From the NCBI RefSeq assembly GCF_011045115.1, contig NZ_JAAKZG010000008.1, forward strand, positions 1 through 64,000: a stretch of 64,000 nucleotides of DNA, written 5' to 3'. Shown here one piece after another: positions 9,204 to 17,501 of the stretch. Each line of letters begins with the position of its first letter. The stretch's first letter is position 1. The DNA is from Mesorhizobium zhangyense (GTDB lineage Bacteria > Pseudomonadota > Alphaproteobacteria > Rhizobiales > Rhizobiaceae). The notes below the pieces were generated by a model. That model searched no databases. It was not told the origin of the DNA and saw only the letters and a list, made by a program, of their open reading frames with translations. The position numbers and the translations under genes are program-made.

Positions 9204-10297
9204 ATGTCGGAGACCGCCACTACCGGACGATCTGGCTGAATGAAGACGGCCGCTCGGTCGACATCATCGACCAGCGCTGGCTGCCGCATGATTTTCGCAT
9301 CGAAACTGTCGGCACAGTGGACGGGATTGCGACCGCTATCCGCGACATGTGGGTGCGCGGCGCGCCGCTGATCGGCGTGACGGCGGCTTACGGCATGGCT
9401 TTGCAGACGCTCGATGACCCTTCTGACGAAGCCTTGGACGCCGCCTGGGAGAAGCTGCACGAGACGCGCCCGACCGCGATCAATCTGCGCTGGGCTCTCG
9501 ACGAGATGCGCAACCTGCTTCGGTCGCTGCCCAATGGCGAACGCGCCAAGGCTGCCTACAAGCGCGCCGCCGAGATCGCCGACGAGGATATCGAACTCAA
9601 TCGCGGCATCGGCCGCAACGGGCTGGAAATCATCCGCGCGATTGCCGCGAAAAAGAAGCCGGGCGAGACCGTCAACATCCTGACCCATTGCAATGCCGGC
9701 TGGCTGGCGACCGTCGACTACGGCACCGCCACCGCGCCGATCTATCTGGCGGCGGCGGAGGGCATTCCGGTCCACGTCTATGTCGACGAAACGCGACCCC
9801 GCAATCAGGGCGCGCAACTCACGGCGTGGGAAATGGTCGGCCACGGCGTGCCGCACACGCTGATCGTCGACAACGCCGGCGGCCATCTGATGCAGCGCGG
9901 CGCGGTCGACATGGTCATTGTCGGCACCGACCGCACCACGGCGGACGGCGACGTCTGCAACAAGATCGGCACCTATCTCAAGGCGCTGGCTGCGCGCGAC
10001 AACGACGTGCCGTTCTATGTCGCGCTGCCGTCGCCCACCATCGACTGGACCGTCGGCGACGGCCTGAAGGAAATACCGATCGAGGAGCGCTCCGGCGACG
10101 AGGTTTCGCTGGTCTGGGGCAAGACGGCATCCGGCGAAATCGCGCAGGTGCGCGTCTCGCCCGAAGGCACCACGGCCGGCAACCCCGCCTTCGACGTAAC
10201 CCCGGCGCGGCTGGTTACCGGCCTGATCACCGAGCGCGGCGTGGCAAAGGCCTCGCGCGAAGGCCTGCGCGAACTCTTTCCGGAGCGGCGCGGCTAA
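9200..10297 (+). CDS. mtnA: S-methyl-5-thioribose-1-phosphate isomerase
   Basis: A 365-residue aldose-ketose isomerase of the eIF2B-alpha/MtnA family. It converts the 1-phosphate made by MtnK into methylthioribulose (or deoxyribulose) 1-phosphate. The catalytic cysteine sits in [11 protein letters not shown] near residue 163 and the aspartate in [11 protein letters not shown] near 242. The GTG start overlaps the kinase stop (GTGA). The gene ends tail to tail with the dehydroquinase gene, overlapping it by 4 bases. Its product is the expected substrate of the aldolase half of the fusion at 1232-3289. Confidence 0.93.
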   Translation: MNVGDRHYRTIWLNEDGRSVDIIDQRWLPHDFRIETVGTVDGIATAIRDMWVRGAPLIGVTAAYGMALQTLDDPSDEALDAAWEKLHETRPTAINLRWALDEMRNLLRSLPNGERAKAAYKRAAEIADEDIELNRGIGRNGLEIIRAIAAKKKPGETVNILTHCNAGWLATVDYGTATAPIYLAAAEGIPVHVYVDETRPRNQGAQLTAWEMVGHGVPHTLIVDNAGGHLMQRGAVDMVIVGTDRTTADGDVCNKIGTYLKALAARDNDVPFYVALPSPTIDWTVGDGLKEIPIEERSGDEVSLVWGKTASGEIAQVRVSPEGTTAGNPAFDVTPARLVTGLITERGVAKASREGLRELFPERRG

Positions 10298-10728
10298 GCC
10301 TCGATCAATCCAATCATTGCCGTAACGGCGGTCGGGTATCCCTTGGGACCCAGCCCGGCGATGACGGCTGTCGCGACCTTCGACACGAAGGAGTTGTGAT
10401 AATAGGCCTCGCGCTTGTGGATGTTGGAGATGTGAAGTTCGATGATCGGGCCGGGAAACATCTTCAGCGCATCGAGGATCGCGATCGAGGTGAAGGTAAA
10501 GGCGGCGGGGTTGATGATGATGCCCGCACCCTCGTCGATCGCCTCGTGGATCCAGTTGATGATCTCGCCTTCGATGTTCGACTGGTGGAAGCGCAGCGGC
10601 CTCTGGCCGGCTGCCTGTCTGCACATCGCCTCGACCTCGGCCAGCGTCGTCGTGCCGTAGATTTCCGGCTCGCGCTTGCCGAGCCGGTTGAGGTTTGGCC
10701 CGTTGATCACGAAGATCGGCTTGGTCAT
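10294..10728 (-). CDS. aroQ: Type II 3-dehydroquinate dehydratase
   Basis: A 144-residue protein, the normal size for type II dehydroquinase. Motifs: [17 protein letters not shown] with the active-site loop Arg and Tyr, [17 protein letters not shown], and the substrate-binding [10 protein letters not shown]. It interconverts 3-dehydroquinate and 3-dehydroshikimate. Here it is the last gene of a TRAP-transporter operon with a shikimate/quinate dehydrogenase and next to a QuiC-type dehydratase, so a catabolic role in quinate breakdown is more likely than aromatic amino acid synthesis. The start at 10728 ([12 protein letters not shown]) follows a GGAGCAACTC ribosome site. Confidence 0.93.
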   Translation of the reverse strand: MTKPIFVINGPNLNRLGKREPEIYGTTTLAEVEAMCRQAAGQRPLRFHQSNIEGEIINWIHEAIDEGAGIIINPAAFTFTSIAILDALKMFPGPIIELHISNIHKREAYYHNSFVSKVATAVIAGLGPKGYPTAVTAMIGLIEA

Positions 10729-10790
10729 GAGTTGCTCCGGTTTTATCGATGGGCTTGGCGAGGGGAGGCCGTTGCCGGCCCCCCGGGACC

Positions 10791-12092
10791 TCAGCCGGCG
10801 TAACCGGCCATGCGCGGCAGCCACAGCACGAGGTCGGGAATGAAGGTGATCAGCCCGAGGCACACCACCATCCAGAACAGGAATGGCAGGCAGTCGCGGA
10901 TGATGTCCTTGATCGGCGCGCCCGAAATATTGGTCATGATGAAGAGCAGCAGGCCATAGGGTGGCGTCACCAGCCCGAGCATGATGTTGACCACTACCAT
11001 CACGCCGAAATGCACCATGTCGATGCCGAGCGCCTGCGCGGTCGGAATGAAAACCGGCACGATGATGAGCAGGATCGCCGTGCCTTCGAGCACACAGCCC
11101 AGCAGCAGCAGGATGACGTTGACCAGAAGCAGGAACTGGACTGGGGTCAGATCCCAGGCAGTCAGGATGACGCGCAGGCTGTCGGGAATGTTCTCGACCG
11201 TCACGACATAGTTGAAGACGAGCGAACCGGCGATGAGCATGCCGATGGAAGCGCTGGTCTTGGTGCTGACGAGCAGCGCGTTGTAGCCTTCGCGAAACGT
11301 CAGGCTTCGATAGAACACGATCGAGATGACGAGCGCGTAGAAGGCGGCGAGGGCTGCTGCTTCAGTAGGCGTCGTAATGCCAGTGTAGATGCAGCCAAGC
11401 AGCAGGATCGGCATGAACAGCGCCGGCAGCGCTCGCCAGGTGATGAGCGGGATGTCGCGCATCGGCACCGCTTCCTCGACCGGGAAATTGTTGCGCCGCG
11501 CGGTCCAGGCCACCTGTCCCATCTGCATGAACGACATCAGCAGACCCGGCACCACGCCGGCGAGGAACAGGTATCCAATGGATGCGTCCGATACGAGCGC
11601 GTAGATCACCAGCGGGATGGATGGCGGGATGATCGGGCCGACCACGGCCGTCACAGCCGTCAGCGCCGCTGCATAGCTGGGGGTATAGCGGCCCTCGCGC
11701 GTCATCATGTTCTGCATCATGCGCCCGCTGCCGGCAGCGTCGGCGATTGCCGAGCCAGACATGCCGGCAAAGATGATGCTCTGCACGATGTTGACCTGCG
11801 CAAGGCCTCCGCGGAAGCGGCCGACGAGCACGTTGCAGAAGCGCAGAAGCCGCTCGGTCATCGAGCCGCTATTCATGATTTCGGCCGCCAGAATGAACAG
11901 CGGCACGGCGAGGATGACGTAGTTCGAATACATGCCGTTGAGGAACTGCTCGGCGGCGGTGCCCATGTCGAGGCCGGCCATGTAGAGATAGAGGATCGAG
12001 CCGGAAATCATCGCCAGTCCGATCGGCAGGCCGAGAAAGGCGAGAATGGTGATGACGACGATGGATATGGAAAAAGGGCTGGTAAGGTTCAT
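10791..12092 (-). CDS. dctM: TRAP transporter large permease (DctM)
   Basis: A 433-residue protein with about 12 membrane segments, typical of DctM. It is the sodium-coupled channel of the tripartite transporter, working with DctQ and a DctP-type binding protein to import a carboxylate. Its ATG overlaps the DctQ stop by 4 bases. The surrounding enzymes suggest quinate, shikimate or dehydroshikimate as substrate. The inference rests on context, not on sequence. Confidence 0.93.
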   Translation of the reverse strand: MNLTSPFSISIVVITILAFLGLPIGLAMISGSILYLYMAGLDMGTAAEQFLNGMYSNYVILAVPLFILAAEIMNSGSMTERLLRFCNVLVGRFRGGLAQVNIVQSIIFAGMSGSAIADAAGSGRMMQNMMTREGRYTPSYAAALTAVTAVVGPIIPPSIPLVIYALVSDASIGYLFLAGVVPGLLMSFMQMGQVAWTARRNNFPVEEAVPMRDIPLITWRALPALFMPILLLGCIYTGITTPTEAAALAAFYALVISIVFYRSLTFREGYNALLVSTKTSASIGMLIAGSLVFNYVVTVENIPDSLRVILTAWDLTPVQFLLLVNVILLLLGCVLEGTAILLIIVPVFIPTAQALGIDMVHFGVMVVVNIMLGLVTPPYGLLLFIMTNISGAPIKDIIRDCLPFLFWMVVCLGLITFIPDLVLWLPRMAGYAG

Positions 12093-12610
12093 ACGCCTGA
12101 ACTCGCCTTGGTTGGGTCGAACGCTTCAGGAGCGTGTCCGCGGATGGCCTGCCAGCCGATCCAGAGATAGCGGATGATCATCGCAACAGCGAAAACGACG
12201 TAGATCGAATAGAGATAGTCGAAGCGAATCTTCAGATAGGCGGTGTGCTCCACCTTCATGAAACCGACATAGTCGATGACGGCGGGAAGCGAGACGCCGA
12301 AGAGCACGATGAGCGCTGCGGCCGTGATAATGGCCATGATCCGGCGCGTGTTGTCGCCGACCGCACCATAGATGAGGTCGAAGCGGATTTCCTCGCGTTC
12401 GCGCACGACGAAAGCGCTGCCGAACAGAACCAGCCATATCCACAGGACGACGCTGATCTCATGCGTCCAGCCGATGGAGAGGTTGAGCACGTAGCGGAAC
12501 ACGATCTGCAGCATGAAGGCCGCGAACATGACGGCCAGCATCGCCGATGCGATGTTCTCGGCCCGTGCCCGCAGCCATTCAAAAGTGTCGGTAGAAAACA
12601 ATCTGGCCAC
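12089..12610 (-). CDS. dctQ: TRAP transporter small permease (DctQ)
   Basis: A 173-residue protein with four predicted membrane segments and the tryptophan-rich WTHEISVVLWIWLVLFG segment characteristic of DctQ. It assembles with DctM in the inner membrane. A GTG start at 12610 is preceded by a GGGGGG-rich ribosome site. It lies 111 bp after the nearer binding-protein gene, with a strong hairpin (12679-12712) in that gap. Confidence 0.88.
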   Translation of the reverse strand: MARLFSTDTFEWLRARAENIASAMLAVMFAAFMLQIVFRYVLNLSIGWTHEISVVLWIWLVLFGSAFVVREREEIRFDLIYGAVGDNTRRIMAIITAAALIVLFGVSLPAVIDYVGFMKVEHTAYLKIRFDYLYSIYVVFAVAMIIRYLWIGWQAIRGHAPEAFDPTKASSGV

Positions 12611-12678
12611 GAGGCCCCCCTTTCCAGAATTTTACGCCCCGCGCCGGCCGCGTCTGCGGCCTGAAGTCGAGCCGAAGC

Positions 12679-12712
12679 GCTGCCCGCCCCGCCATGTTTC
12701 GGGGCGGGCAGC
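12679..12712 (-). other. Strong intercistronic stem-loop between dctP and dctQ
   Basis: GCTGCCCGCCCCG (12679-12691) and CGGGGCGGGCAGC (12700-12712) form a perfect 13-bp stem with an 8-base loop and no T-run. Such elements after binding-protein genes protect the 3' end of the upstream message or attenuate the permease genes, giving more binding protein than permease. That role is inferred here. Confidence 0.6.
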
Positions 12713-12721
12713 AAGCAGTGC

Positions 12722-13708
12722 CTAGAGCGCGTTGATCTTCTCGACCATGCCTTCCGGCCAGCTCTTGGCCAGGTCGGACTCAAGATACATCTTCTGCGCA
12801 TTGCTGCGGAAGGCATCGATATCCGGCGTGTAGATGTCGAGCCCCTTTTCCTTGAAGGAGGCGAGCAGCGTCTCCTCCTGCTTGAGGTGCTCGGCAGCGC
12901 TCCAGTCGATGGCCTTGTCGGCCGCTGCCTGGAACTTCGCCTGCTGTTCGGGCGACATCTCTTTCCAGACCTTGTCCGAGACCACGAGCAGGTCGAAGCC
13001 GACGAGATGCGAGGTCAGCACGATCTGCGACATCACTTCGTAGAACTTCATGTTCTGAACGTTGGGAAGCGGATTGTCCTGGCCGTCGATCGCGCCCGTC
13101 TGCAGGCCCGTATAGACTTCCGCATAGGCCATCGGCGTTGGGTTTGCGCCGAGCGAGCGCCCGAGGAACTGCCAGGCATCGCCTCCCGGCATGCGCAGCT
13201 TGATGCCGGCCATGTCGGCCGGCGTGTTGATCTTCTTCTTCGGGACGAGGCCGACCTGGCGCGCACCAAAATAGGTAGGCCCCAGAACGTGCAGTCCGAG
13301 CTGGTCCAGCACCATCTTCTTCATCCCGGTGCCGAGTTCGCTGGCAAAGAAGGTTTTCAGATGAGCCGCATCGCGGAACAGATAGGCCGAAGTCAGGATC
13401 GACCAGGCAGGAATCTGGTTTGCGACATCCTGCGGCGCGATGTTGCCCATTTCCAGATTGCCGCGCTGGAGCGCTACGAGTTCGGTGCCCTGCTTGAACA
13501 GCGTGCCGCCATAATAGCCCTCAAAGGTGAAGTCTCCGCCGATCTCCTCGGCGAATGTCTTCATCATGTTGGCGCGGATATCCTGTTCCGAGAAGACTGC
13601 CGAAAAGCGCAATTTCGGCTTGTCCTGTGCGAACGCCGGGAAGGCGGCCGCTGTGGTGAGAAGGCCGGTTCCAATCAGGAATTGGCGGCGTGTGGATTTC
13701 ATGGTCAT
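12722..13708 (-). CDS. dctP: TRAP transporter substrate-binding protein (DctP), first copy
   Basis: A 328-residue periplasmic protein starting MTMKSTRRQF, with a signal peptide ending near AFA and then the DctP fold. The family hallmarks LRMPGG and GLQTGAIDGQDNPLPN are clear. It binds the carboxylate ligand in the periplasm. The start at 13708 has a GGGAGGAAAG ribosome site. It is clearly related to the binding protein encoded 40 bp upstream, which shares these motifs and the C-terminal WPEGM..KIN/RIN ending. Both probably serve the single DctQM pair. Confidence 0.9.
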   Translation of the reverse strand: MTMKSTRRQFLIGTGLLTTAAAFPAFAQDKPKLRFSAVFSEQDIRANMMKTFAEEIGGDFTFEGYYGGTLFKQGTELVALQRGNLEMGNIAPQDVANQIPAWSILTSAYLFRDAAHLKTFFASELGTGMKKMVLDQLGLHVLGPTYFGARQVGLVPKKKINTPADMAGIKLRMPGGDAWQFLGRSLGANPTPMAYAEVYTGLQTGAIDGQDNPLPNVQNMKFYEVMSQIVLTSHLVGFDLLVVSDKVWKEMSPEQQAKFQAAADKAIDWSAAEHLKQEETLLASFKEKGLDIYTPDIDAFRSNAQKMYLESDLAKSWPEGMVEKINAL

Positions 13709-13748
13709 GCTTTCCTCCCAGTTGCAATCACGTTGAATTTCGTAGGCA

Positions 13749-14732
13749 CTACAGTTTGTTGATCCGCTCCAGCATGCCTTCCGGCCAGTCCTTGGAGAGC
13801 GGCGATTCAAGATATTTCTTGTTCGAGTAAGCGCGGAACGCCTCGACATCAGGCGTGTAGACATCGAGCCCATGAGCCTTGAAGAATTCGACGAGTTCGC
13901 TCTCCTGCTTCACATATTCGGCGTCGCTCGAGGCGAAGGCAGCGTTTGCGGCCTCCTGCATCGTCTTCTGCTGTTCCGGCGTCAGTGAATCGAACAGCTT
14001 GGCGTTGATAAGCAGCAGGCCGAAGCCGACATTGTGCCCGGTCAGCACGATCTGGTTCGTCACCTCGTAGAACTTCATCAGCTTGTCGTTGGGCAGAGGA
14101 TTGTCCTGCGCGTCGATCGCCCCGGTCTGCAGGCCGGTATAGACCTCGGCATAGTCCATCGCGGTCGGGTTGGCGCCGATGGATTCGCCGAGGAACTGCC
14201 AGGACTCGCCACCCGGCATGCGCAATTTCACGCCGGCGAGATCTGCCGGGACGTTGATTTTCTTGTCGCCGCGCAGATTGACGTGGCGCGTACCGTAATA
14301 GGCCGGCGCCAGCACCACGACGCCCATCTCTTCGCGCGCCATCTTCTTGAGTTCTTCGCCGACGTCGCTGTCGAAGATCGCTTTCATGTGCTGTGCATCG
14401 CGCACGAGATAGGCGGCGGTCAGGATGCTGAAGGCTGGAACCTGCTTGGCGAAATCGGAGGGCGGCATGAGCGCCATTTCGAGATTGCCGCGCTGGACGG
14501 CGACGATTTCCGTGCCCTGCTTGTAGAGCGTCGAGCCGAAATAGGGCTCAAACTTGAACCCGTCGCCAAGTTGCTTGGCGAAGATGTCTACCAGCGCGAC
14601 CGAGCGCGGCGCATCCGCGGTGGTGGAATCGGCGAAGCGCAGTTTCATCGGCTCGGCGGCAGCTGATGCGGTCAAGAGACCGAGACAGGCCGCGCCGGCG
14701 ATCAGCGCTCTTCTGGTGATAGTTGCAGGCAT
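13749..14732 (-). CDS. dctP: TRAP transporter substrate-binding protein (DctP), second copy
   Basis: A 327-residue paralogue of the neighbouring binding protein, with a signal peptide (MPATITRRALIAGAACLGL, cleavage after ASA) and the motifs LRMPGG and GLQTGAIDAQDNPLPN. The ATG at 14732 has a GGGAGGGGA ribosome site. The open frame continues far upstream through the SMP-30 gene, but that is a frame overlap and not a fusion. Two binding proteins for one permease suggests two related ligands, for example quinate and shikimate. Confidence 0.9.
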   Translation of the reverse strand: MPATITRRALIAGAACLGLLTASAAAEPMKLRFADSTTADAPRSVALVDIFAKQLGDGFKFEPYFGSTLYKQGTEIVAVQRGNLEMALMPPSDFAKQVPAFSILTAAYLVRDAQHMKAIFDSDVGEELKKMAREEMGVVVLAPAYYGTRHVNLRGDKKINVPADLAGVKLRMPGGESWQFLGESIGANPTAMDYAEVYTGLQTGAIDAQDNPLPNDKLMKFYEVTNQIVLTGHNVGFGLLLINAKLFDSLTPEQQKTMQEAANAAFASSDAEYVKQESELVEFFKAHGLDVYTPDVEAFRAYSNKKYLESPLSKDWPEGMLERINKL

Positions 14733-14758
14733 TCGTATTCCCCTCCCAAATAGTCGAA

Positions 14759-15646
14759 TTATCCGAAGCGATTCTCCGGCAGCCCCTGGCCGATACCTTC
14801 GATCGCAAACAATGATCCCGCCAACGGTTCCGCCGCCCGCTGCTCGGGCGTCAGGAATTTCGTGGCGCTGGTGACGTAAAGTGTCTTGAGCTCTTTCCCG
14901 CCGAAGCAGAGGCAGGTCGGATTGGTGACCGGAAGCGCGATCTGGCGATCGATGGCGCCGTCGGGCCGATAGCGGACGATGCGGCCGCCGGCGAAGAATG
15001 CGGTCCAGAGGCAACCGTCGACATCGATGCAGGCGCCGTCGGGCCGGTCGCCTGTCGCGGAATAATCGGCAAAGACGCGCCGGTTGGTGATTGCGCCATC
15101 GTCGAGGTCGAGATCGAAGGCCCAACTGATGTATCGCCGCGTGTCGGTGAAATAGAGCGTCGTGCCATCCGGCGAAAAGGCGATGCCGTTGCTGACGATG
15201 ATGTCGCCGGCCATTTTCTTGACCGTGCCGTTCGGGTCGACCCGGTAGAGGCTGCCGTTCGGCCGGTGGAGCTGGTTGTCCATCGTGCCGATCCACAGGC
15301 GTCCGCGCTGGTCGACACGGCCGTCGTTGAGGCGATTGTCGACGCCGTGTTCCACAACGGCGAAGGGAGTCGCCGTTCCGGTCTCTGTATCGAACAGCTG
15401 CAGTTCGAGATCGATGGCGACCATCCGCGCTCCGGAAACCGTCAACGCTTGCGAACCGAGATAGGTGCCGGGCATCTCGATGACACGATGCGCGCCGGTG
15501 GCCGGATCGAAAGACTGCAGCCTGGGCTGTTCGATATCGACCCACCAGAGCTTCTGCGTCCGCTCGCACCACAGCGGCGTCTCGCCAAGCTGGTCGTGAT
15601 TCTGCACGACGCATTCGATATGGTTCGTATGGGTGAGGGCGTTCAT
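14759..15646 (-). CDS. SMP-30/gluconolactonase-family protein
   Basis: A 295-residue six-bladed beta-propeller of the SMP-30/gluconolactonase/LRE family. Recognisable pieces are LGETPLW near the N-terminus, RLNDGRVDQRGRLWIGTM, SNGIAFSPDG and DRPDGACID, which supply the metal-binding Glu, Asn and Asp residues. These enzymes hydrolyse lactones of sugars or other hydroxy acids. The gene overlaps the aroE-like stop by 4 bases and belongs to the quinate operon. Quinate forms a lactone (quinide), so hydrolysis of such a lactone before dehydrogenation is one possibility, untested. Confidence 0.85.
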   Translation of the reverse strand: MNALTHTNHIECVVQNHDQLGETPLWCERTQKLWWVDIEQPRLQSFDPATGAHRVIEMPGTYLGSQALTVSGARMVAIDLELQLFDTETGTATPFAVVEHGVDNRLNDGRVDQRGRLWIGTMDNQLHRPNGSLYRVDPNGTVKKMAGDIIVSNGIAFSPDGTTLYFTDTRRYISWAFDLDLDDGAITNRRVFADYSATGDRPDGACIDVDGCLWTAFFAGGRIVRYRPDGAIDRQIALPVTNPTCLCFGGKELKTLYVTSATKFLTPEQRAAEPLAGSLFAIEGIGQGLPENRFG

Positions 15647-16560
15647 GCAGCTGCCTCGAAATGGCCGACCATTGCCGCGCGGTCCGGCGCTATGCCGGTG
15701 AACAGTTCGAAGGCGCGCACGGCCTGATAGACCGCCATGCCGGTACCCGCCAGCGTGCGGCAGCCGAGCGCACGGGCGCGGCGCAGCAATTCGGTCTCCT
15801 GCGGAAAATAGATGATCTCAGCGACCCAATGACGGGTCGAAAGCAGGTCTGCGGCAAAAGGAATTCCCGGATATTTCGCCATGCCCACCGGCGTCGTGTT
15901 GACGATGCCGGCGGCACGCGAAAGGCTGTGTTCGACATCCGCCGAAGCGTGGGCACGCTGCCCGAATCGAGGCGCCATCCGTGCCGAAAGGCGCTCTGCC
16001 CGCTCGCGATCGCTGTCGATGATGGCAAGGTCGGCAACGCCGAGCTCCATCAGCGCGTAGGAGACTGCCGCACCCGCGCCGCCCGCGCCGAACTGGACGA
16101 CATTGCTCATGGGGCAACCTGCCATCGTGTCGCGAAAGCTTTCGGCAAAACCCCAGCAATCGGTGTTGTGGCCCGTCCGCGCGCCGTCCTTCAGCACGAC
16201 AGTGTTGACGGCGCCGATCGCCGAGGCTTCGTCCGCGAGGCCGGTGAGATGTGGGATGATGCTCTGCTTGAAGGGATGGGTAACGTTGAAACCGGCAAAG
16301 CCCAGCTTCTCCAATCCCTCGACGATATCGCCCAGCGCCGAATCCGGCAGGCCGAGCTTGTCGAAGTCGATGAGTGAATAGGTGTAGCGCATGCCGAGCC
16401 GCGCGCCTTCACGCTCGTGCATGACCGGCGAGCGGGAAGACTGGATGCCGCGCCCGATCAGGCCGATCACGATCGCGGCTTGCCCGGCATCGAGGCGCTC
16501 GGCCTGATGTGCGGTCAATGCGCGCAGCATATCGATGATCCTGTCGCCAGAAACGTGCAC
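15643..16560 (-). CDS. aroE: Shikimate/quinate dehydrogenase (AroE family)
   Basis: A 305-residue AroE-family protein. Residues about 33-50 hold the SRSPVMHE substrate site, NVTHPFKQ carries the catalytic lysine, GHNTDCWGF the partner aspartate, and FGAGGAGAAVSYAL the cofactor loop. The N-terminal extension of about 30 residues is longer than in biosynthetic AroE. It leads the operon with SMP-30, TRAP transporter and AroQ genes, so it probably oxidises shikimate to 3-dehydroshikimate or quinate to 3-dehydroquinate. The GTG start has AGAGGA six bases upstream. A TetR-type site lies in its promoter at 16667-16680. Confidence 0.88.
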   Translation of the reverse strand: MHVSGDRIIDMLRALTAHQAERLDAGQAAIVIGLIGRGIQSSRSPVMHEREGARLGMRYTYSLIDFDKLGLPDSALGDIVEGLEKLGFAGFNVTHPFKQSIIPHLTGLADEASAIGAVNTVVLKDGARTGHNTDCWGFAESFRDTMAGCPMSNVVQFGAGGAGAAVSYALMELGVADLAIIDSDRERAERLSARMAPRFGQRAHASADVEHSLSRAAGIVNTTPVGMAKYPGIPFAADLLSTRHWVAEIIYFPQETELLRRARALGCRTLAGTGMAVYQAVRAFELFTGIAPDRAAMVGHFEAAA

Positions 16561-16666
16561 TTAATCCTCTCCCGGTCGGCCTGGCGGCCGAAAGCGGCTG
16601 ATAGCCGCTCTTGTCTTTGGTCGAGCGCCGCCGGTAAATGACTGCGCTTGATTTTGGGCACAATGT

Positions 16667-16680
16667 ACGATCTGGTTAGT
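16667..16680. promoter_or_regulatory. Probable TetR operator, copy 1
   Basis: ACGATCTGGTTAGT lies in the 150-bp divergent region between the aroE-like operon and the TetR gene. It matches 12 of 14 bases of the perfect palindrome ACGAACTGGTTCGT found upstream of the quiC gene at 17467-17480. Shared sites in both promoters of the cluster point to the TetR protein encoded between them. Confidence 0.55.
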
Positions 16681-16723
16681 TTAGTCAATCACCGATCAAG
16701 TGGTCGGGGGGATGGATGGCGAT

Positions 16724-17407
16724 ATGAGCACGGAAAGCGGCAAGCGGCGGCGCAAGGCGGACGGGTCTCCGACGCGCGCGCAGGACCCGGAGGGAACGAA
16801 GCGCAACATATTGGAGATCGCCTCGGAGGAGTTCGCGCTGAACGGGCTTTCCGGTGCCCGCGTCGACGAGATCGCGGCCCGCACCCGTTCCAGCAAGCGG
16901 ATGATCTACTATTATTTCGGCGACAAGGAAGGGCTGTATCTCAGCGCGCTCGAAAACGCCTACCGGCTCGTTCGCGAAGGTGAGGCCAAGCTGGACATTG
17001 AAGGCTTGCCGCCGATTGCGGCTCTGAGCCGGCTCGTCGAATTCACCTTCGACCATCATCACCGGCACGAGGAATTCATCCGTATGGTGATGATCGAGAA
17101 CATTCATCACGGGCAGTATCTCGATCGTTCCGAGATGATTCGCGATCTGAACGTCACGGCGATCGACCATATCGCCCGCATCTATGCCAGGGGCGTCAGG
17201 GAAGGGTTTTTCCGAGAGGGCATTGATCCTGTCGAACTGCACTGGCAGGTGAGTGCGCTCTGCTTCTTCAACGTTTCGAACCGGGCCACCTTCTCGAAGA
17301 TTTTCGGCCGCGACTTCGGCGCTGAAGACCAGCTTGAAAGGCTGCGCTGCAATTCCGTCGAAATGGTCGTCCGCTTCGTGACCCGCAGCGAAAACCTCGG
17401 GGAGTGA
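16724..17407 (+). CDS. TetR-family regulator of the quinate/shikimate cluster
   Basis: A TetR-family protein of about 227 residues with an N-terminal helix-turn-helix (EFALNGLSGARVDEIAARTR then SKRMIYYYFGDKEGLY) and a larger ligand-binding C-terminal domain. It sits between the divergent aroE-dctP operon and quiC. Matching 14-bp sites in the two promoters suggest it represses both and is released by a pathway compound such as shikimate, quinate or protocatechuate. The start is uncertain: ATG at 16712 or GTG at 16700 are also in frame. Confidence 0.85.
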   Translation: MSTESGKRRRKADGSPTRAQDPEGTKRNILEIASEEFALNGLSGARVDEIAARTRSSKRMIYYYFGDKEGLYLSALENAYRLVREGEAKLDIEGLPPIAALSRLVEFTFDHHHRHEEFIRMVMIENIHHGQYLDRSEMIRDLNVTAIDHIARIYARGVREGFFREGIDPVELHWQVSALCFFNVSNRATFSKIFGRDFGAEDQLERLRCNSVEMVVRFVTRSENLGE

Positions 17408-17466
17408 CGGTGGCTCAGCCTGGTTTCGCTTCGCAACAGGATGCATTTGAGCAGGTGTTGCTCTAG

Positions 17467-17480
17467 ACGAACTGGTTCGT
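17467..17480. promoter_or_regulatory. Probable TetR operator, copy 2
   Basis: ACGAACTGGTTCGT is a perfect inverted repeat (ACGAAC, TG, GTTCGT) 22 bases before the quiC start. It resembles the site at 16667-16680, and the position near the start codon suits repression by the TetR protein encoded just upstream. Confidence 0.6.
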
Positions 17481-17501
17481 ACTTTTATGTGGAGACCTTG
17501 C

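Noticed and set aside
7929-10297. Classical methionine salvage pathway
   Set aside because: mtnB, mtnC, mtnD or mtnW/X genes are absent and the neighbours are a sugar importer and an aldolase, so a complete salvage route is not encoded here.
13749-15614. Fusion of the DctP protein with an upstream 290-residue domain
   Set aside because: The frame is open upstream, but the extra part is Arg-rich and antiparallel in frame to the SMP-30 gene. A good ribosome site precedes ATG 14732.
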